A stretch of DNA of 64,000 nucleotides from Streptomyces tuirus (GTDB taxonomy: Bacteria; Actinomycetota; Actinomycetes; Streptomycetales; Streptomycetaceae), in contig NZ_AP023439.1 in assembly GCF_014701095.1 (NCBI RefSeq), positions 4,576,001 through 4,640,000 of the forward strand. Reading direction: 5' to 3'. Every line of letters starts with the position of its first letter. The stretch's first letter is position 1. This document shows positions 17,148 through 26,054 of this stretch, piece after piece. Both the position numbers and the translations under genes were made by a program. Below the pieces are notes generated by a model. That model worked only from the letters and a program-made list of their open reading frames with translations. It was not told the origin of the DNA and did no database searches.

Positions 17148-17860
17148 GGCGGCCGGCCGCCGCCCTGCTGTGCGCGGTCCTGCTGGCCGGCTGCGCCGGG
17201 GGCGCGGGGGAGCCGCCGGGCGCAGCTGACGGCCGGGCGCAGGACCCGCCCCGCGCGGTGCGCGCCCCCCACGCGCTTCCGCCCGTCGTGGACCACGTCC
17301 CCACCCGCGAACCCGTCGTCTTCCTCACCTACGACGACGGCGCCGAACGCGACCCCCGCTTCGTCGGCCTCGTCCGCGAACGGCGCCTGCCCGTCAGCAT
17401 GTTCCTCACCGACAGCGTCGTGGGCCCCGGCTACGGCCACTTCGCCCGGCTGCGCGCGGTCGGCGCGTCCATCCAGAACCACACCCTCGACCACCCCGCC
17501 CTGCGCGGCCTGCCCTACGCCGGCCAACGCGCCGAGATCTGCGGCCAGCAGCACAAGCTCCGCTCCCGCTTCGGCATCACCCCCCGCCTCTTCCGCCCGC
17601 CCTACGGCACGTACGACAGGACGACCCTGCGCGCGGCAGCCGACTGCGGCATCACGGCGGTCGTCCTGTGGCGGGCGTCCCTGAACACCGACGGCGAACT
17701 GACCTACACCCGGGGCGAGCGGGGCCTGCGGCCGGGCGACATCGTCTCCGTGCCGGCGGGCGAGACGATGACCCCGAGCCTGACGGAACGGACCATGCGC
17801 CTGCTGCGCGAGATCGAGCGGAAGGGGCTTCGGGTGGGCCGGCTGGAGGACCACTTGTAG
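17144..17860 (+). CDS. Lipoprotein polysaccharide deacetylase (NodB/CE4), copy 2
   Basis: This is a 238-residue paralogue of the preceding gene, with a compact lipoprotein signal ending LAG-C17. NodB motifs are VFLTYDDGAERD, QNHTLDHPALRG and RPPYGTYDRTTLRAA. It lacks the long charged linker of copy 1. Both copies end GRLEDxL and share EICG and the PPYG region, so duplication is clear, but a threonine/isoleucine to tyrosine change beside the metal aspartates (TIDDG to TYDDG) and a different C-terminal part (SVPAGET instead of THFRGRD) suggest altered substrate or activity. GTG 17144 overlaps the upstream stop. Confidence 0.88.
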   Translation: MRRPAAALLCAVLLAGCAGGAGEPPGAADGRAQDPPRAVRAPHALPPVVDHVPTREPVVFLTYDDGAERDPRFVGLVRERRLPVSMFLTDSVVGPGYGHFARLRAVGASIQNHTLDHPALRGLPYAGQRAEICGQQHKLRSRFGITPRLFRPPYGTYDRTTLRAAADCGITAVVLWRASLNTDGELTYTRGERGLRPGDIVSVPAGETMTPSLTERTMRLLREIERKGLRVGRLEDHL

Positions 17861-17940
17861 GACCACCCGTGGGACCACCTGCAGAGCCGTCCCTGGGACC
17901 ACCTCCAGGACCGCCCCCGGGGCCACCCGTGGGACCACCT
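17857..17940 (+). repeat. Seven 12-base tandem repeats after the deacetylase stop
   Basis: Seven degenerate 12-base units (GTGGGACCACCT type) start at the stop codon of the second deacetylase. Units two and seven are identical. In a different frame from the gene they would encode (V/P)GPP repeats that end at TGA 17944-17946. They look like a slippage-prone remnant of a proline/glycine-rich tail. Confidence 0.75.
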
Positions 17941-18007
17941 GCATGACCCCCGACGGACCGTCCGGCGGACCAACTGGAGGAGCACTCGGCCGACGCGCGG
18001 TCGGCAA

Positions 18008-18034
18008 TTAGCAGTCCGCTTGACCGAGTGCTAA
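18008..18034 (+). promoter_or_regulatory. CIRCE element 1 (HrcA operator)
   Basis: TTAGCAGTC-N9-GAGTGCTAA matches the CIRCE consensus with one mismatch (G for C in the left arm). HrcA binds this element and represses heat-shock genes. The predicted -35 box lies in its spacer. Confidence 0.93.
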
Positions 18035-18049
18035 TCGCAGTCATAGTCT
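18020..18049 (+). promoter_or_regulatory. Predicted groES promoter
   Basis: TTGACC (18020-18025) and TAGTCT (18044-18049), 18 bases apart, form a vegetative sigma-type promoter. The -35 is inside CIRCE 1, and the expected start of transcription (about 18055) is at CIRCE 2, so HrcA on either element would block polymerase. Confidence 0.65.
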
Positions 18050-18054
18050 CGGCT

Positions 18055-18081
18055 TTGGCACTCCCCCTAGGAGAGTGCCAA
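18055..18081 (+). promoter_or_regulatory. CIRCE element 2 (HrcA operator)
   Basis: TTGGCACTC-N9-GAGTGCCAA has perfectly complementary 9-base arms and the exact CIRCE spacing. Two tandem CIRCE elements before groES are known in Streptomyces. Confidence 0.93.
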
Positions 18082-18180
18082 CACAGCGACGGGCAGGTCC
18101 GGCACCCGCGACGACGGATCCACCTGGTCGCCACCTCAGACAGTTAACCCCGTGAGATCTCCGAAGGGGGAGGTCGGATC

Positions 18181-18489
18181 GTGACGACCACCAGCTCCAA
18201 GGTTGCCATCAAGCCGCTCGAGGACCGCATTGTGGTCCAGCCGCTCGACGCCGAGCAGACCACCGCCTCTGGCCTGGTCATCCCGGACACCGCCAAGGAG
18301 AAGCCCCAGGAGGGCGTCGTCCTGGCCGTGGGCCCGGGCCGCTTCGAGGACGGCAACCGTCTTCCGCTCGACGTCTCCGTCGGTGACGTCGTGCTCTACA
18401 GCAAGTACGGCGGCACCGAGGTGAAGTACAACGGCGAGGAGTACCTCGTCCTCTCGGCCCGCGACGTGCTCGCGATCGTCGAGAAGTAA
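18181..18489 (+). CDS. groES: GroES co-chaperonin
   Basis: This is the 10-kDa lid of the GroEL chaperonin, 102 residues. It has KPLEDRIVVQPLDAEQTTASGLVIPDTAKEKPQ, including the mobile loop that contacts GroEL, and YSKYGGTEVKYNGEEYLVLSARDVLAIVE at the end. GTG 18181 is preceded by GGGGGAGG around 18166-18172. It is transcribed with groEL1 118 bases downstream, under HrcA control through the two CIRCE elements. Confidence 0.98.
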   Translation: MTTTSSKVAIKPLEDRIVVQPLDAEQTTASGLVIPDTAKEKPQEGVVLAVGPGRFEDGNRLPLDVSVGDVVLYSKYGGTEVKYNGEEYLVLSARDVLAIVEK

Positions 18490-18607
18490 TTCACCCCAAG
18501 CACATTGCTTTTGAAGCTGCGCCCCTGGCCCCCCGCGATCGACATGAAGCCGGGCGCCCGGGGCGCAGTGCCGTATATCCCAGATTCGGAAGAGGGCTCA
18601 CGCTCCC

Positions 18608-20233
<1,626 letters not shown>

Positions 20234-20256
20234 CGACCAAGGTCGCCAGAGCCTGA

Positions 20257-20298
20257 GTGAGGGCCCGGCACCCCGGAAACGGGGTGCCGGGCCCTCAC
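20257..20298 (+). terminator. groESL terminator
   Basis: An 18-base-pair perfect stem (GTGAGGGCCCGGCACCCC at 20257-20274) has a 6-base loop and is followed by CGTTTCTCT. It lies 24 bases after the groEL1 stop. Confidence 0.9.
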
Positions 20299-20387
20299 CG
20301 TTTCTCTCCACCCGTTTCTCTCCACCGGACAGGGAACCGCGGCGGCGGTCGGCGGCCTCCTAGGCACCGGAGCAGAAGGGGGATGCG

Positions 20388-21440
20388 ATGAGCCAGGTGC
20401 TGTACGAGGAGCGGTCCCGCAATCCGCTGGCGCGCACCGTGGAACTCGCCGAGGACCGGCTGCGCAGGGGCGGCCGGACCACACCGCTGGACGAGCTGAA
20501 CCTCGGCGCCATGGCCGAGGTGTATCTGCGTGGGCACTGGCTCGGCGGCGGCGGTGCCGAACGCCCGCTCGCCTCGCTCGCGCAGGGCCCGGGTGTCGTC
20601 CCGGTCACCCGCGTCACCGGCACCACCGCGCCCCTGAAGGTGCGCCGGACCGCCGACTTCGCCCGGGCGCTCGGCGAACTCGCCGTGCGCAGGTGCGGCG
20701 GGCCGGACCAGGTGGCCGCCCTCGCCGCTCGGGCACAGGGGGAGGGCGTGCCGCTGTGGATCGCCCGGCGGTACGCGCCGGGACCCGCCGGGCCGGTCGC
20801 CGTCGCCGTGGACCGGCGTCTGGTCCGCGTGGACGTCTGGGGCCCGGGTGCTCCCGCCGTGCGCCTGCGAGCCCCCCACGGGTTCCGCGGTGACTCGACG
20901 GTTCCGGGCAGTGGCCTGGTCATGACCGTCGGAGACGCCGGTGCCCGGCTGATCCTGCAGAAGAAGTTCCGCAAGTCCAGGAGCAGCGTGGAGATAGGCC
21001 TGCCCGACCGGCGCTGGACCCTGCGCCGTGAGACCGCGGAGAGCTCGGTGCTGCTGCGCGACGGGCGGCGGGTCGCGCTGCTGACCCGCCCCGGCCGACG
21101 GCCCGGTCCGCAGCCCGGCTCGGTGCTGCTGCCGCTGGCCGACGTGCGCCACGAGAGCCCCGACCCACTGGACGCCGTCATGGCACACGCCGTCGCCGTC
21201 TCCTTCGGCCTCGGCGACACGACGGGCCTGGCCAGGTTCCGTACCGTGAACTCCCGCCGGGACACGGACGGCGACACCTGGGACCGCCCCTGGTTCAGCA
21301 ACCTGGGCAGGGACCGTGACGACAACGAACCCGGCGGTGGCGACGGCTGGGGGAGCGACGGCGGAGACGGAGGAGACGGGGGCGGGGGCGGCGGAGACGG
21401 AGGCGGCGGGGACGGCGGAGGCGGCGGAGGCGGCGACTGA
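20388..21440 (+). CDS. Unknown cytoplasmic protein with Gly/Asp-rich tail
   Basis: This is a 350-residue protein of no family I recognise. Residues 1-310 form a folded, charged domain (MSQVLYEERSRNPLARTVEL, LNLGAMAEVYLRGHWLGGGG, LLPLADVRHESPDPLDAVMAHAVAVSFGLGD). The last 37 residues or so are almost only G and D with one W (encoded from about 21330), a disordered tail. There is no signal peptide or membrane segment. ATG 20388 follows AGGGGG. It is not obviously linked to groEL1, from which a terminator separates it. The tail ends where a toxin remnant begins, so its last codons may be the product of a rearrangement. Confidence 0.72.
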   Translation: MSQVLYEERSRNPLARTVELAEDRLRRGGRTTPLDELNLGAMAEVYLRGHWLGGGGAERPLASLAQGPGVVPVTRVTGTTAPLKVRRTADFARALGELAVRRCGGPDQVAALAARAQGEGVPLWIARRYAPGPAGPVAVAVDRRLVRVDVWGPGAPAVRLRAPHGFRGDSTVPGSGLVMTVGDAGARLILQKKFRKSRSSVEIGLPDRRWTLRRETAESSVLLRDGRRVALLTRPGRRPGPQPGSVLLPLADVRHESPDPLDAVMAHAVAVSFGLGDTTGLARFRTVNSRRDTDGDTWDRPWFSNLGRDRDDNEPGGGDGWGSDGGDGGDGGGGGGDGGGGDGGGGGGGD

Positions 21441-21446
21441 TGTTGA

Positions 21447-21689
21447 GCACGGCACGCGAGTCCAGGTCCGGCAGGCTATTGGCAGGCCGCCGACGGGAAG
21501 CTGTTCCGCAAGCTCGTCCGCCTGATCGCCGAGATCCAGCGGGACCCCTTCACGGGTATCAGCAAACCGGAGCCGTTGAAGGGCTACCTGTCGGGCTACT
21601 GGTCGCGCCGGATCGACGACGAGTACCGCCTCGTCTACCGGGCAACCGAGAAGGAAATCGTGATCATCAAGGCCCGGTACCACTACTGA
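21447..21689 (+). pseudogene. YoeB-type toxin gene, 5' end lost
   Basis: From 21474 this frame reads GYWQAADGKLFRKLVRLIAE, then PFTGISKPEPLKGYLSG, YWSRRIDDEYRLVY and finally ARYHY, a close match to the Txe/YoeB ribosome-dependent mRNA endonuclease. The KPEPLK glutamate, the arginine of EYRLVY and the terminal H-Y, the YoeB active-site residues, remain. About 14 N-terminal residues that should precede YWQ are missing: the frame opens at a stop (21444-21446) and has no ATG, GTG or TTG before the conserved part. No YefM/Phd antitoxin gene is upstream. The remnant therefore should not be translated as a normal toxin. Confidence 0.8.
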
Positions 21690-21867
21690 CGGTCCGGAGG
21701 CCGTCCCGGCTCACCCGATGGCCGGCCCGGCGGCTACCACGGCCCGGACGGTCTTGCCGGGTGCGCATGGGCGTCGGCCTGGGGGGAGGCGCGCCGGGGT
21801 AGGAGATGGACCGCTCCTCGAACCACATCGTGCGGGTCGACACCCGCGGTCGCCCGGACAGAGGAGG

Positions 21868-21905
21868 TGTGGACACCGCGCAACCTCGTGTGCGCGGTGT
21901 CCACA
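21868..21905 (-). terminator. Perfect hairpin after the SnoaL-like gene
   Basis: Arms TGTGGACACCGCGCA (21868-21882) and TGCGCGGTGTCCACA (21891-21905) are fully complementary around an 8-base loop. The hairpin is 34 bases past the stop of the minus-strand gene at 21940 and would also stop reading from the toxin remnant. The rest of 21690-21939 shows no gene. Confidence 0.7.
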
Positions 21906-21939
21906 GACGGCTCGGCCGAGCCGTAGGAACCCCTCGGCG

Positions 21940-22647
21940 TCAGAGTTCCGTGGGCTCCAACGCCCCCAGCTGCTGCATCAGTCCCAGCCGGTCGTACTGC
22001 CACCAGCCCTCGGCGATCTTCCCGTCCGGCGTGCAGCGGTGGATGGTCGTTCCCGTCATGGTGACGTCCTGCCCCGTCGGCGGGATCCCGAGGAAGTCGC
22101 CCTTGTGGCGCCCGTGGAACGTCCACCGGGTGCACACCCGGTCGCCCTGCGCGATCTGGTCCTCGATGGTGAACGAGAAGTCGAACCCGCCCCGCCACAC
22201 CTCCACCTCGCGCCGGAGGGCGTCCAGCCCGATCACGTCCTGCACATTGGCGGGGTCGTGGTCGTGGTAGTCCTCGATGAACACGTCGTTGAACGGCGGC
22301 GCGTCCCCCTGGCCCGGCGCGAGCTCGAAGAACCTGCGCGCGGTGGCCGCGTACAACTGCTCGTCCCGCACCACGTCCAGATCCGTGAAGGTCGGCGTCT
22401 CCTCGCAGATCGCCACCATGTCCTGGAAGATCCGGTCGGTCTCCGGCAGCCCGGAGTTGCGCATCGCCTCCTCGTACGACGGGAACTCCACGATCTCCAC
22501 GATGTGCGAGGAGTCGGCCCGGTCCTTCGCCACCACACTGTGCGACGCGGTCCGCTTTCCCTTGGTCTGCTCGACCCACCGGTCCATCAGCCGGTTCATC
22601 TCGTCGAGCCGGCTGGTCCTGCATTCGATGAGCTGTACGAAGGTCAT
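21940..22647 (-). CDS. Two-domain SnoaL-like / dimeric alpha-beta barrel protein
   Basis: This is a 235-residue protein. Residues 1-95 (MTFVQLIECRTSRLDEMNRL to EIVEFPSYEEAMRNSGLPET) look like a ferredoxin-like ABM/EthD barrel. Residues 105-235 form a SnoaL/NTF2-like ester-cyclase-type domain (FFELAPGQGDAPPFNDVFIE, WRGGFDFSFTIEDQIAQGDR, VCTRWTFHGRHKGDFLGIPP, TGTTIHRCTPDGKIAEGWW). Such domains bind small molecules, but most family members are not true polyketide cyclases. ATG 22647 is the natural start. It is a single gene between the toxin remnant and an SDR gene. Confidence 0.82.
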   Translation of the reverse strand: MTFVQLIECRTSRLDEMNRLMDRWVEQTKGKRTASHSVVAKDRADSSHIVEIVEFPSYEEAMRNSGLPETDRIFQDMVAICEETPTFTDLDVVRDEQLYAATARRFFELAPGQGDAPPFNDVFIEDYHDHDPANVQDVIGLDALRREVEVWRGGFDFSFTIEDQIAQGDRVCTRWTFHGRHKGDFLGIPPTGQDVTMTGTTIHRCTPDGKIAEGWWQYDRLGLMQQLGALEPTEL

Positions 22648-22765
22648 GGCCTCGCCTCCGGCCCCCCTGGGTCCGGCTGAACAGCTTCATTGTCCCAAGG
22701 GGAAAGCCCGGCTGCCTCCCGGCTCATGAGGCAGGAGGGAAGGGGCGGAGCCGGCCGACGCGCGC

Positions 22766-23539
22766 CTACTGCGGCCCGTACTTCCGCCCCGTCCTGGAGG
22801 ACACCGCCCCCAGCATCCCCCGCGGCACCAGCTTCGCCGCACCCATCAGCGCCTTGTAGCGCGGGTCCGGGACGGACAGCGTCTTGCCACGCGCCAGATC
22901 GTGCAGTGCCGCCGCCACCAGCTTGTCCGCGTCGAGCCACATCCAGCCCGGGATGTTGTCCGTGCCCATCCCGGCCCGCTCATGGAACTCGGTGCGCACG
23001 AACCCCGGGCAGAGCGCCATCAGCCGTACGCCGCTGCCGGCCAGGTCGCGCGCCGCGCCCTGGGTGAACTGCACGACCCACGCCTTGGAGGCGCCGTAGG
23101 TGCCCCGGGGGACGAAGGCGGCCACCGACGCGACGTTGACCACGCCGCCCCGGCCGCGCTCGCGCATGGCCTCGGTCGCCGCCGACGTCAGCCGCAGCAC
23201 CGCCTCGCAGTGCACCTTCAGCATCCGCAGCTCGTCGGCCATGGAGACGTCCAGGTAGCGGCCCTTGTTGCCGAACCCGGCGTTGTTGATCAGGAGGTCG
23301 ACGGGGTTCCTGCGGTCGCCGAGACGTTCGGCCACCGCCTCGATCCCCTTGTCCTCGGCCAGGTCGGCCGTCAGCACCTCCGCCTCGATGCCGTGCCGGT
23401 CGTGCAGCTCGGTCGCCTGTTCCCGCAGCCGCTTGGTGTCGCGCGCCACCAGCACGAGGTTGTGCCCGTCGGCCGCCAGTCGCCGCGCGAACGCGGCTCC
23501 GATGCCTGCCGTCGATCCCGTAATCAGAGCCGTTGTCAT
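22766..23539 (-). CDS. Short-chain dehydrogenase/reductase
   Basis: This is a classical SDR of 257 residues. The nucleotide site is TGSTAGIG at residues 8-14, NNAG is at 85-88, and the catalytic S138, Y148 and K152 are in NVASVAAF and YGASK. The acidic/basic pattern after strand beta-2 (VARDTKRLRE) favours NADP(H). The substrate is not predictable; the C-terminal region (GWMWLDADKLVAAALHDLARGK) resembles SDRs annotated as acting on acyl or lipid substrates. It is transcribed alone, 119 bases from the next gene. Confidence 0.9.
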   Translation of the reverse strand: MTTALITGSTAGIGAAFARRLAADGHNLVLVARDTKRLREQATELHDRHGIEAEVLTADLAEDKGIEAVAERLGDRRNPVDLLINNAGFGNKGRYLDVSMADELRMLKVHCEAVLRLTSAATEAMRERGRGGVVNVASVAAFVPRGTYGASKAWVVQFTQGAARDLAGSGVRLMALCPGFVRTEFHERAGMGTDNIPGWMWLDADKLVAAALHDLARGKTLSVPDPRYKALMGAAKLVPRGMLGAVSSRTGRKYGPQ

Positions 23540-23633
23540 GGCAGAAGGTTAGTGACCTGGACCGGGTGCGTCCGCTTCCCCGTGGGGCCGTCCGTGGTGA
23601 AGGGTCGGTGGAGACGGGCGTGGTGAGCGGCCG

Positions 23634-24302
23634 TCAGGCCCCGTACTTCTCCTTGTACTCCCGCGCCGTGCGCAGCAGCTCCGGGTGCAGGGCCTCGCCC
23701 GCGGCCAGCAGCCGCGGCAGCAGCGTCCGCTCGGTCGTCACCGCCCGGAACTGCAGGGCCACGGTCACGTCGTGGCCGGGCCGGTGCACGATCTCGACGG
23801 CATCGCCCGCGCGGACCTCCCCGGGCACGATCACCCGCAGATACGCCCCCGGCGCCCCCCGCTGCGTGAACCGCTTCACCCAGCCCTTCTCGTCCATGTG
23901 GCCCTGGAACGTGCGGCACGGAATCCGCCCGGAGGTGATCTCCAGCACCACCTCGGGCCCGACCCGCCAGCGCTCGCCGATCAGGGCACCGGACACGTCC
24001 AGTCCCCGGGTCGTGAGGTTCTCGCCGAACGCGCCGTCGGCCAGGGTCCGGCCCAGCTCTCGCTCCCACTCGTCCAGGTCCTCACGGGCCATGGCGTACA
24101 CCGCCTGGTCGTCGCCGCCGTGGTGCTCCAGCTTGCACACCGCGTCACCGGCCAGACCGCTCCCGCCGATCCCCTGGGGCCCGGGCGCGGACACCCGCAC
24201 CGGCCCGTCCACCGGCCGCTTGCCGATCCCGGTGACGCCCCCGGGGCCCTCCGCGTACGGAGCGGCTTCGGCACGGCCCAGATTCACAGACAGAAGCTTC
24301 AT
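23634..24302 (-). CDS. MOSC-domain protein (YiiM-like)
   Basis: This is a 222-residue MOSC (molybdenum cofactor sulfurase C-terminal) protein. The conserved cysteine is C129 in ITSGRIPCRTFQGHM, proposed in the family to carry sulfur or the Mo cofactor. Other family marks are GLAGD..CKLEHHGGDDQAVYAM and GAFGENLTTRGLDV. A YiiM-like helical tail (ERTLLPRLLAAGEALHPELL) follows. Members such as YiiM reduce N-hydroxylated bases using Moco, so a detoxification role is possible. It is divergent from a LysR regulator 80 bases away, which may control it. Confidence 0.88.
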   Translation of the reverse strand: MKLLSVNLGRAEAAPYAEGPGGVTGIGKRPVDGPVRVSAPGPQGIGGSGLAGDAVCKLEHHGGDDQAVYAMAREDLDEWERELGRTLADGAFGENLTTRGLDVSGALIGERWRVGPEVVLEITSGRIPCRTFQGHMDEKGWVKRFTQRGAPGAYLRVIVPGEVRAGDAVEIVHRPGHDVTVALQFRAVTTERTLLPRLLAAGEALHPELLRTAREYKEKYGA

Positions 24303-24382
24303 GTACGCACGGTAAGCGGCCGGTTCCCAAAGCGTCGACGCATTATTCGCATCGCCGTCAAAGGGGCGCTTATCCTTGAAGG

Positions 24383-25285
24383 GTGATCGAAGCTCGTCAT
24401 CTCCGCGTCCTGCGCGCCGTCGCGACCACCGGCTCCTTCTCCGCCGCGGGCCGCGAGCTGGGCTGCACCCAGCCCGCCGTCAGCCAGCAGATGAAGGCCC
24501 TGGAAACCTCCGTCGGCACGCCGCTGCTGATCCGCACGGGACGCGAGATGCGCCTGACCCAGGCGGGCGAGGCCCTGGTGCGGCACGCCTCCGGGATCCT
24601 CGCCGGGCTCACGGCCGCGGAGGAGGAGGTCGCCGCCATCGCCGGGCTGCGCGCGGGCCGGGTCCGGCTCGTCTCCTTCCCCAGCGGCAGCTCCACCCTC
24701 GTCCCCACGGCCCTCGCGGCGCTGCGCGCGGCGCACCCCGGCACCCGTGTCTCCCTGGAGGAGGCCGAGCCGCCCGCCTCCGTGGGCCTGCTGCGCGAGG
24801 GCGACTGCGACGTGGCGCTCGCCTTCCGCTACGAGGGGGCGGCGGGCGCGCAGGAGGAGTGGGACGACCTCGTCGTACGGCCGCTGCTGTCGGACCGGCT
24901 GGTGGCGCTCGTGCCGGAGCGGCACCGGCTCGCGGGCGCGGAGTCCGTCGACATCGGCGAGCTCGCCGGTGAGCCGTGGATCGCGGGCTGCCCGCGCTGC
25001 CGCGGACAGCTGGTCGAGGTGTGCGCGGCGGCCGGCTTCACCCCGCGCATCGACTTCGCCACCGACGACTATCCGGCGGTGGTCGGGCTGGTCGGCGCCG
25101 GCCTGGGCGTGGCCGTGCTGCCCCAGCTGGCCGTCGAGTCGGTACGGCCCCGGGGGGCGCGCACCGTGCGGCTCGAACCGGCGGTGCGGCGGGAGATCGT
25201 CGCGCTGACGCTGCCCGACCTCGCGCAGGTCCCGGCGGTGGCCGCGACGCTCGACCAGCTGGCCCGGGCCGCCCGCCGCCAGTAG
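24383..25285 (+). CDS. LysR-family transcriptional regulator
   Basis: This is a 300-residue regulator. The winged helix-turn-helix is residues 1-60 (MIEARHLRVLRAVATTGSFS, then CTQPAVSQQMKALE). The periplasmic-binding-like effector domain runs from about residue 90 (VRLVSFPSGSSTLVPTALAA to GLGVAVLPQLAVESV) and includes an unusual CPRCRG motif, with a third cysteine six residues after the arginine-glycine, which might sense redox state or metal. GTG 24383 is the start. It faces away from the MOSC gene, the usual layout for a LysR regulator and its target. Confidence 0.9.
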   Translation: MIEARHLRVLRAVATTGSFSAAGRELGCTQPAVSQQMKALETSVGTPLLIRTGREMRLTQAGEALVRHASGILAGLTAAEEEVAAIAGLRAGRVRLVSFPSGSSTLVPTALAALRAAHPGTRVSLEEAEPPASVGLLREGDCDVALAFRYEGAAGAQEEWDDLVVRPLLSDRLVALVPERHRLAGAESVDIGELAGEPWIAGCPRCRGQLVEVCAAAGFTPRIDFATDDYPAVVGLVGAGLGVAVLPQLAVESVRPRGARTVRLEPAVRREIVALTLPDLAQVPAVAATLDQLARAARRQ

Positions 25286-25344
25286 CGGCCCACCGCGTCA
25301 AAAACCAACGGCACGCGTGCGCGTGCCTGCGAAGAAACGTTCCT

Positions 25345-25674
25345 TCAATTGTTCGAGGCGGTGTGCCCGCCTGATGCCGACGCCGACACCAGCCGGTTGC
25401 GCGCCCGCCCCATGAGCTCTTCGCGCTCGTCCTCGGTCAGCCCGCCCCACACGCCGTACGGCTCACGCACCGCCAGCGCGTGAGCAGCACACTCGGCGCG
25501 TACCGGGCACCTCATGCAGACCTCTTTGGCCGAGTTCTCACGAGCGCTCCTCGCCGCACCGCGCTCACCCTCCGGATGGAAGAACAGCGAGCTGTCCACT
25601 CCGCGACAGGCAGCCAGCAGCTGCCAGTCCCACAGGTCCGCGTTCGGTCCGGGAAGGCGGGAGAAATCTGCCAT
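25345..25674 (-). CDS. whiD: WhiB-family Fe-S developmental regulator WhiD
   Basis: This is a 109-residue Wbl protein. The [4Fe-4S] cysteines are C23, C53, C56 and C62, exactly the numbering known for WhiD. The G[VI]WGG turn (REPYGVWGGLTEDEREELMG) and a basic C-terminal helix (RARNRLV) are present. WhiD acts late in spore maturation and is thought to work through the principal sigma factor HrdB. It is divergent from bldM, the same layout I recall for S. coelicolor (SCO4767/SCO4768). ATG 25674 has AAGGGG 7 bases upstream. Confidence 0.93.
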   Translation of the reverse strand: MADFSRLPGPNADLWDWQLLAACRGVDSSLFFHPEGERGAARSARENSAKEVCMRCPVRAECAAHALAVREPYGVWGGLTEDEREELMGRARNRLVSASASGGHTASNN

Positions 25675-25750
25675 TACGTGACCCCTTGTAGCCGTTATGA
25701 GCGGATCCGGTGTCTACGACCGTACAACTACGATCTAAGGAGATGAAAAT

Positions 25751-25879
25751 ATGACTCATTGCGAATCTAGCTCCAGACACTGGCAAACCGGAAGAAATGG
25801 GTCTGAATGGGGCATAGCTTGTGATGAAAGTTCGAGGGTCTGCTGCGCATATCTGCACCGTGTCCGCCCCCTCACGTAG
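25751..25879 (+). CDS. Candidate 42-residue small ORF between whiD and bldM
   Basis: ATG 25751 is preceded by AAGGAG at 25737-25742 with 8 bases of spacing, an excellent ribosome site. The frame runs 42 codons to TAG 25877-25879 and begins MTHCESSSRHWQTGRNGSEW. It has four cysteines, including an adjacent pair. Codons such as ACT, TCT, AGA and ATA are rare in Streptomyces, and GC at third positions is low, so the region could instead be regulatory. No homology is recognised; it is listed because of the ribosome site. Confidence 0.3.
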   Translation: MTHCESSSRHWQTGRNGSEWGIACDESSRVCCAYLHRVRPLT

Positions 25880-25903
25880 AGTGCCGAAGATGGCAGCCAC
25901 CCC

Positions 25904-25931
25904 CGTAACTCTTTCGAGTGACCGTCGTTGA
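25904..25931 (+). promoter_or_regulatory. BldN (sigma) dependent promoter of bldM
   Basis: CGTAAC (25904-25909) and CGTTGA (25926-25931), exactly 16 bases apart, match the known sigma-BldN promoter consensus CGTAAC-N16-CGTTGA, which drives bldM in S. coelicolor. It lies about 125 bases before the bldM start. The rest of 25675-26054 is AT-richer than its surroundings and must also hold the whiD promoter. Confidence 0.88.
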
Positions 25932-26054
25932 GAGTGCGAGGCGGTTGAAGGAACAAGCGCTCGGGCGGGCGTCCGAGACGGTCGACCGCACAGGTGACGA
26001 TTTCGTACCTTCCTGGAGGCTCAAGGTGACGCGCATCAGCTGCGGAGGGCGGCC

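Noticed and set aside
20388..21440. The glycine-rich gene as antitoxin of the YoeB remnant
   Set aside because: It has no YefM/Phd-like sequence and is far longer than an antitoxin.
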